64,000 bases of DNA from Aphanomyces cochlioides (Eukaryota > Oomycota > Saprolegniomycetes > Saprolegniales > Verrucalvaceae), in the NCBI GenBank assembly GCA_019828595.1, contig JAHQRK010000025.1, forward strand, positions 930,001 through 994,000, read 5' to 3'. The notes beneath the pieces were generated by a model. The model saw only the letters and a program-made list of their open reading frames with translations, did no database searches and had not been told where the DNA came from. Within the stretch, counting starts at the first letter, position 1; every line of letters begins with the position of its first letter. The position numbers were made by a program, and so were the translations under genes. Positions 62,144 to 64,000 of this stretch are shown piece after piece.

Positions 62144-62762
62144 TCTTGTGCCCGATATATTTCGTCAACGCCCATTCAATTTCGTTTGGAGGTTTAATTT
62201 ATCCATTATAATTCGTAAACGCCCATTATATTTCGCCTCGCGGGTAGTATATTTCGAGTTGCTCTCAAAATGTTTCATCATGCTTTCATTATATTTTGAA
62301 CAAGCTCAAGAAGCGTAGAGTATTATGATGAATGCACCTTGTCAAAACATCGGCTTGGGATTGGTTTGTTATTTCAGCTCTGCTTTGGGCAGATGAGAGC
62401 ATTTAAATCACAACACACGCATCATGAAAATACAACATCTCATTAATTGACTGATGGAAAACTACTACAAACTTGATGATACATTTGAAGGGAGATCGCG
62501 ATTACAGGGGTGTGAGGTGGTGTTGGTTCTTGCTCCATTCTTTGCGCAAATTAAAGTGCGCGAGAACACTCCAAAGATTTTAAAGTGCAATACTTCAACA
62601 GCTTGTTCAAAATATAATGAAAGCATGATGAAACATTTTGAGAGCAACTCGAAATATACTACCCGCGAGGCGAAATATAATGGGCGTTTACGAATTGTAA
62701 TGGATAAATTAAACCTCCAAACGAAATTGAATGGGCGTTGACGAAATATGTCGGGTACAAGA
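62144..62762. mobile_element. Foldback/MITE element with 163-bp inverted arms
   Basis: The left arm (62144-62306) and right arm (62600-62762) are inverted copies of equal length, differing at about three positions. The loop is 293 bp and non-coding. Each arm contains a near-duplicate unit (TTTCGTCAACGCCCATTCAA and ATTCGTAAACGCCCATTATA). Long terminal inverted repeats of this size occur in Mutator-like and foldback elements. I found no clear target duplication. Overlapping ORFs on both strands simply mirror the palindrome. Confidence 0.88.
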
Positions 62763-62765
62763 CAT

Positions 62766-63317
62766 CTATACATTTGTACATCTAACGGTGGTCATACCAA
62801 CCATTGTACAATCACAACATCGATGGCAAATAATCTTTTCAAGTGGATCACGCTGCAGCCCATTCAAGACTTTGATCTTAAAAAATTCTCATGGGAAGAC
62901 TTATCTCTGCAAGACCAAGTCGCAACGGCTTAGGTTAACAGCACAACAATCAAGCGCTTCATAATATTTGGCACTCATACGTCCAATATTTCTTTCAACG
63001 GATACTGCGGGTATTCTGACTCTAAACTGCTCTTAGACTTTTACAATCCCAGAAGACACGTCGTTCATGATGTTAGTGTTTCGTTGGAGGATTAAAATCT
63101 GGACCAAATCACTCAAGACGTGAGTGGGCTAGTTCGACCTTTCTTTCAATCTTTACTCAACCCCAAAGTGAAGAAACTTTGCTTGCGTGGATATAGCTTT
63201 TTTGCGAATTGTCCGTCGTTAAAAGCGCTCGGTGCAATTTGCCTCCCTTGTGAGTGCAAGGATGTCATCGCGATGGCCGAGGAAAAAACAATTGATCTTT
63301 TCTATCGCTACGAATGA
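62766..63317 (+). pseudogene. A-type LRR pseudogene, 5' truncated, LRR deleted
   Basis: Begins right after the foldback element: SNGGHTNHCTITTSMANNLF, KWITLQPIQDFDLKKFSWED, LSLQDQVATA with a stop (62932), TIKRFIIFGTHTSNIS, a stop near 63095 (LED-NLDQI), SGLVRPFFQSLLNPKVKKL, CLRGYSFFANC. The two LRR units are then deleted and the tail VIAMAEEKTIDLFYRYE follows. The foldback element marks the 5' breakpoint. Confidence 0.85.
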
Positions 63318-63585
63318 AGGCTTGAACTCATTTCATAACTCAACGTTTCATTTTCCCATTGAACTAGCTTTCTATGAAAAAGACAACAAATCTCATTTGT
63401 AATAGAAAGACTTCAGATGGTATTATGCATTCGATTCGAAATTGGACTGGGTAGTCGAATCGAATCGACAGAGGGTAATCGACGGTCGATCGACTAGCCA
63501 ATCAGAAATCATCTTGTCACCAAATTAAATCCAATCCAATCATTCCATTTTCAGACCATGCTGATGGAAATTCATTCGAGAAGAA
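63318..63585. promoter_or_regulatory. Upstream region with CCAAT-type module
   Basis: 63425-63545 contains GATTCGAAATTGGACTGGGT, repeated TCGATCGA-type motifs and CTAGCCAATCAGAAATC, then AATCCAATCCAATCATTCC. It resembles the end of the module at 960-1060. About 40 bases later an open frame begins, so here the module sits where a promoter should be. Confidence 0.5.
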
Positions 63586-64000
63586 ATGAACTCAGACGAA
63601 AGCGAAAGGACACCACCACATCGATACAACACAAGGTCCTCCCCAGCATCGGCTCTGTACAAGATGAGGGTTGACATCAATGTCAAGGAGACTGTGTGTG
63701 CGCGAGACCACAGCGGTAAACGCCTGGCTCCTTACGTCTTCGAAGCTGCAACGTCGAGTTCAATGCGCACTCAGATCTTTGACCATTGCGCACCACAAAT
63801 GAGGTCGAAGGCGTCATACGTCGATGACCCTCGCATGTGGACTGTGGACGATTCACCCCCCACGCATGACGACTTTGATTCCTTCAAACCAACAAGTGAC
63901 GGACATGCCCAGCGATACCTCATGGAGCATCAAAACCAAACCTTCACCATCATCGTTTTCAAGTGGGGAAATCTCATCAAGAACGCGAATGATCTCCAAC
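63586..64000 (+). CDS. Hypothetical protein, 3' part outside window
   Basis: ATG at 63586 opens a frame with no stop for 138 codons to the window end: MNSDESERTPPHRYNTRSSP, then MRVDINVKETVCARDHSGKR, LAPYVFEAATSSSMRTQIFD, SYVDDPRMWTVDDSPPTHDD, QNQTFTIIVFKWGNLIKNAN. No signal peptide or membrane segment; balanced composition with GC-richer codons than the LRR copies. The product is unrecognised. The first 20 residues are disordered and charged. The openness and the promoter-like module upstream support a real gene. Confidence 0.6.
   Translation, partial: MNSDESERTPPHRYNTRSSPASALYKMRVDINVKETVCARDHSGKRLAPYVFEAATSSSMRTQIFDHCAPQMRSKASYVDDPRMWTVDDSPPTHDDFDSFKPTSDGHAQRYLMEHQNQTFTIIVFKWGNLIKNANDLQ

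Noticed and set aside
62454..62773. ORFs of about 100 aa on both strands inside the foldback element
   Set aside because: They mirror each other across the palindromic arms and have no protein-like features.
1..64000. tRNA, rRNA and CRISPR arrays
   Set aside because: No cloverleaf, rRNA-like or regularly spaced direct-repeat structure was seen; the only tRNA-like match is the copia primer site.

Overview
The window looks like a gene-poor, transposon-rich, fast-evolving accessory region of an oomycete genome, most likely a water mould of the Saprolegniales type. This is inferred from three things: a Crinkler (CRN) effector N-domain at 60.4-60.75 kb, TKL kinases with ankyrin repeats whose introns are only 44-51 nt, and many copies of a leucine-rich-repeat family that opens with a degenerate F-box-like segment. 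Species is not determinable from sequence alone. Intergenic DNA is AT-rich, most genes are single-exon, and most copies are damaged.

The dominant content is one LRR family. A-type copies read about 440 aa: an F-box-like N-terminus near LPLDIVVKIAFFIPEW, then LW-PxLxL, an IAKYY block, a TQWKNFRL block, SxxHCTITTSMA, LxDQVATAL, and a C-terminal ribonuclease-inhibitor-like LRR pair (LEELDLxWN, LKKINLxGN, AAPATV). B-type copies (PEWSTVLxLLxAL, AAPASVREILVE) are more distant. Three copies have one uninterrupted reading frame (24275-25633, 27811-29058, 58827-60152). The others carry one or two stops, frameshifts, truncations or insertions. Several stand head-to-head as divergent pairs.

Region by region: 0-0.7 kb LRR copy; 1.7-2.5 kb degenerate Uma2-like nuclease paralog; 3.5 kb gypsy LTR fragment; 3.9-10.3 kb three TKL kinase copies, one with exon-per-repeat ankyrins and one split by a hAT-type MITE; 10.8-11.8 kb an intact Uma2-like paralog; 12.0-16.0 kb LRR scraps plus two plus-strand retroelement-like proteins (one coiled-coil, one RS-rich); 16.0-21.6 kb a degraded Ty3/gypsy element on the minus strand; 22.6-33.7 kb the main LRR cluster; 33.8-39.3 kb a Ty1/copia element with a short inversion in its 5' LTR; 39.3-42.6 kb an LRR remnant and an EF-hand/pseudokinase-like gene carrying an internal inversion; 42.6-51.0 kb more LRR copies; 51.4-52.8 kb two MITE-like elements; 53-60.2 kb B-type and divergent LRR copies; 60.4-62.0 kb the CRN locus next to a near-identical inverted duplicate of 25.65-26.52 kb; 62.1-62.8 kb a 163-bp-arm foldback element; 63.6 kb onward the start of an unrecognised gene cut by the window end.

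The recurring theme is local rearrangement: small inversions, hairpin-forming template switches, inverted duplications and chimeric paralog junctions appear at six or more independent places. I see no tRNA, rRNA or CRISPR array.
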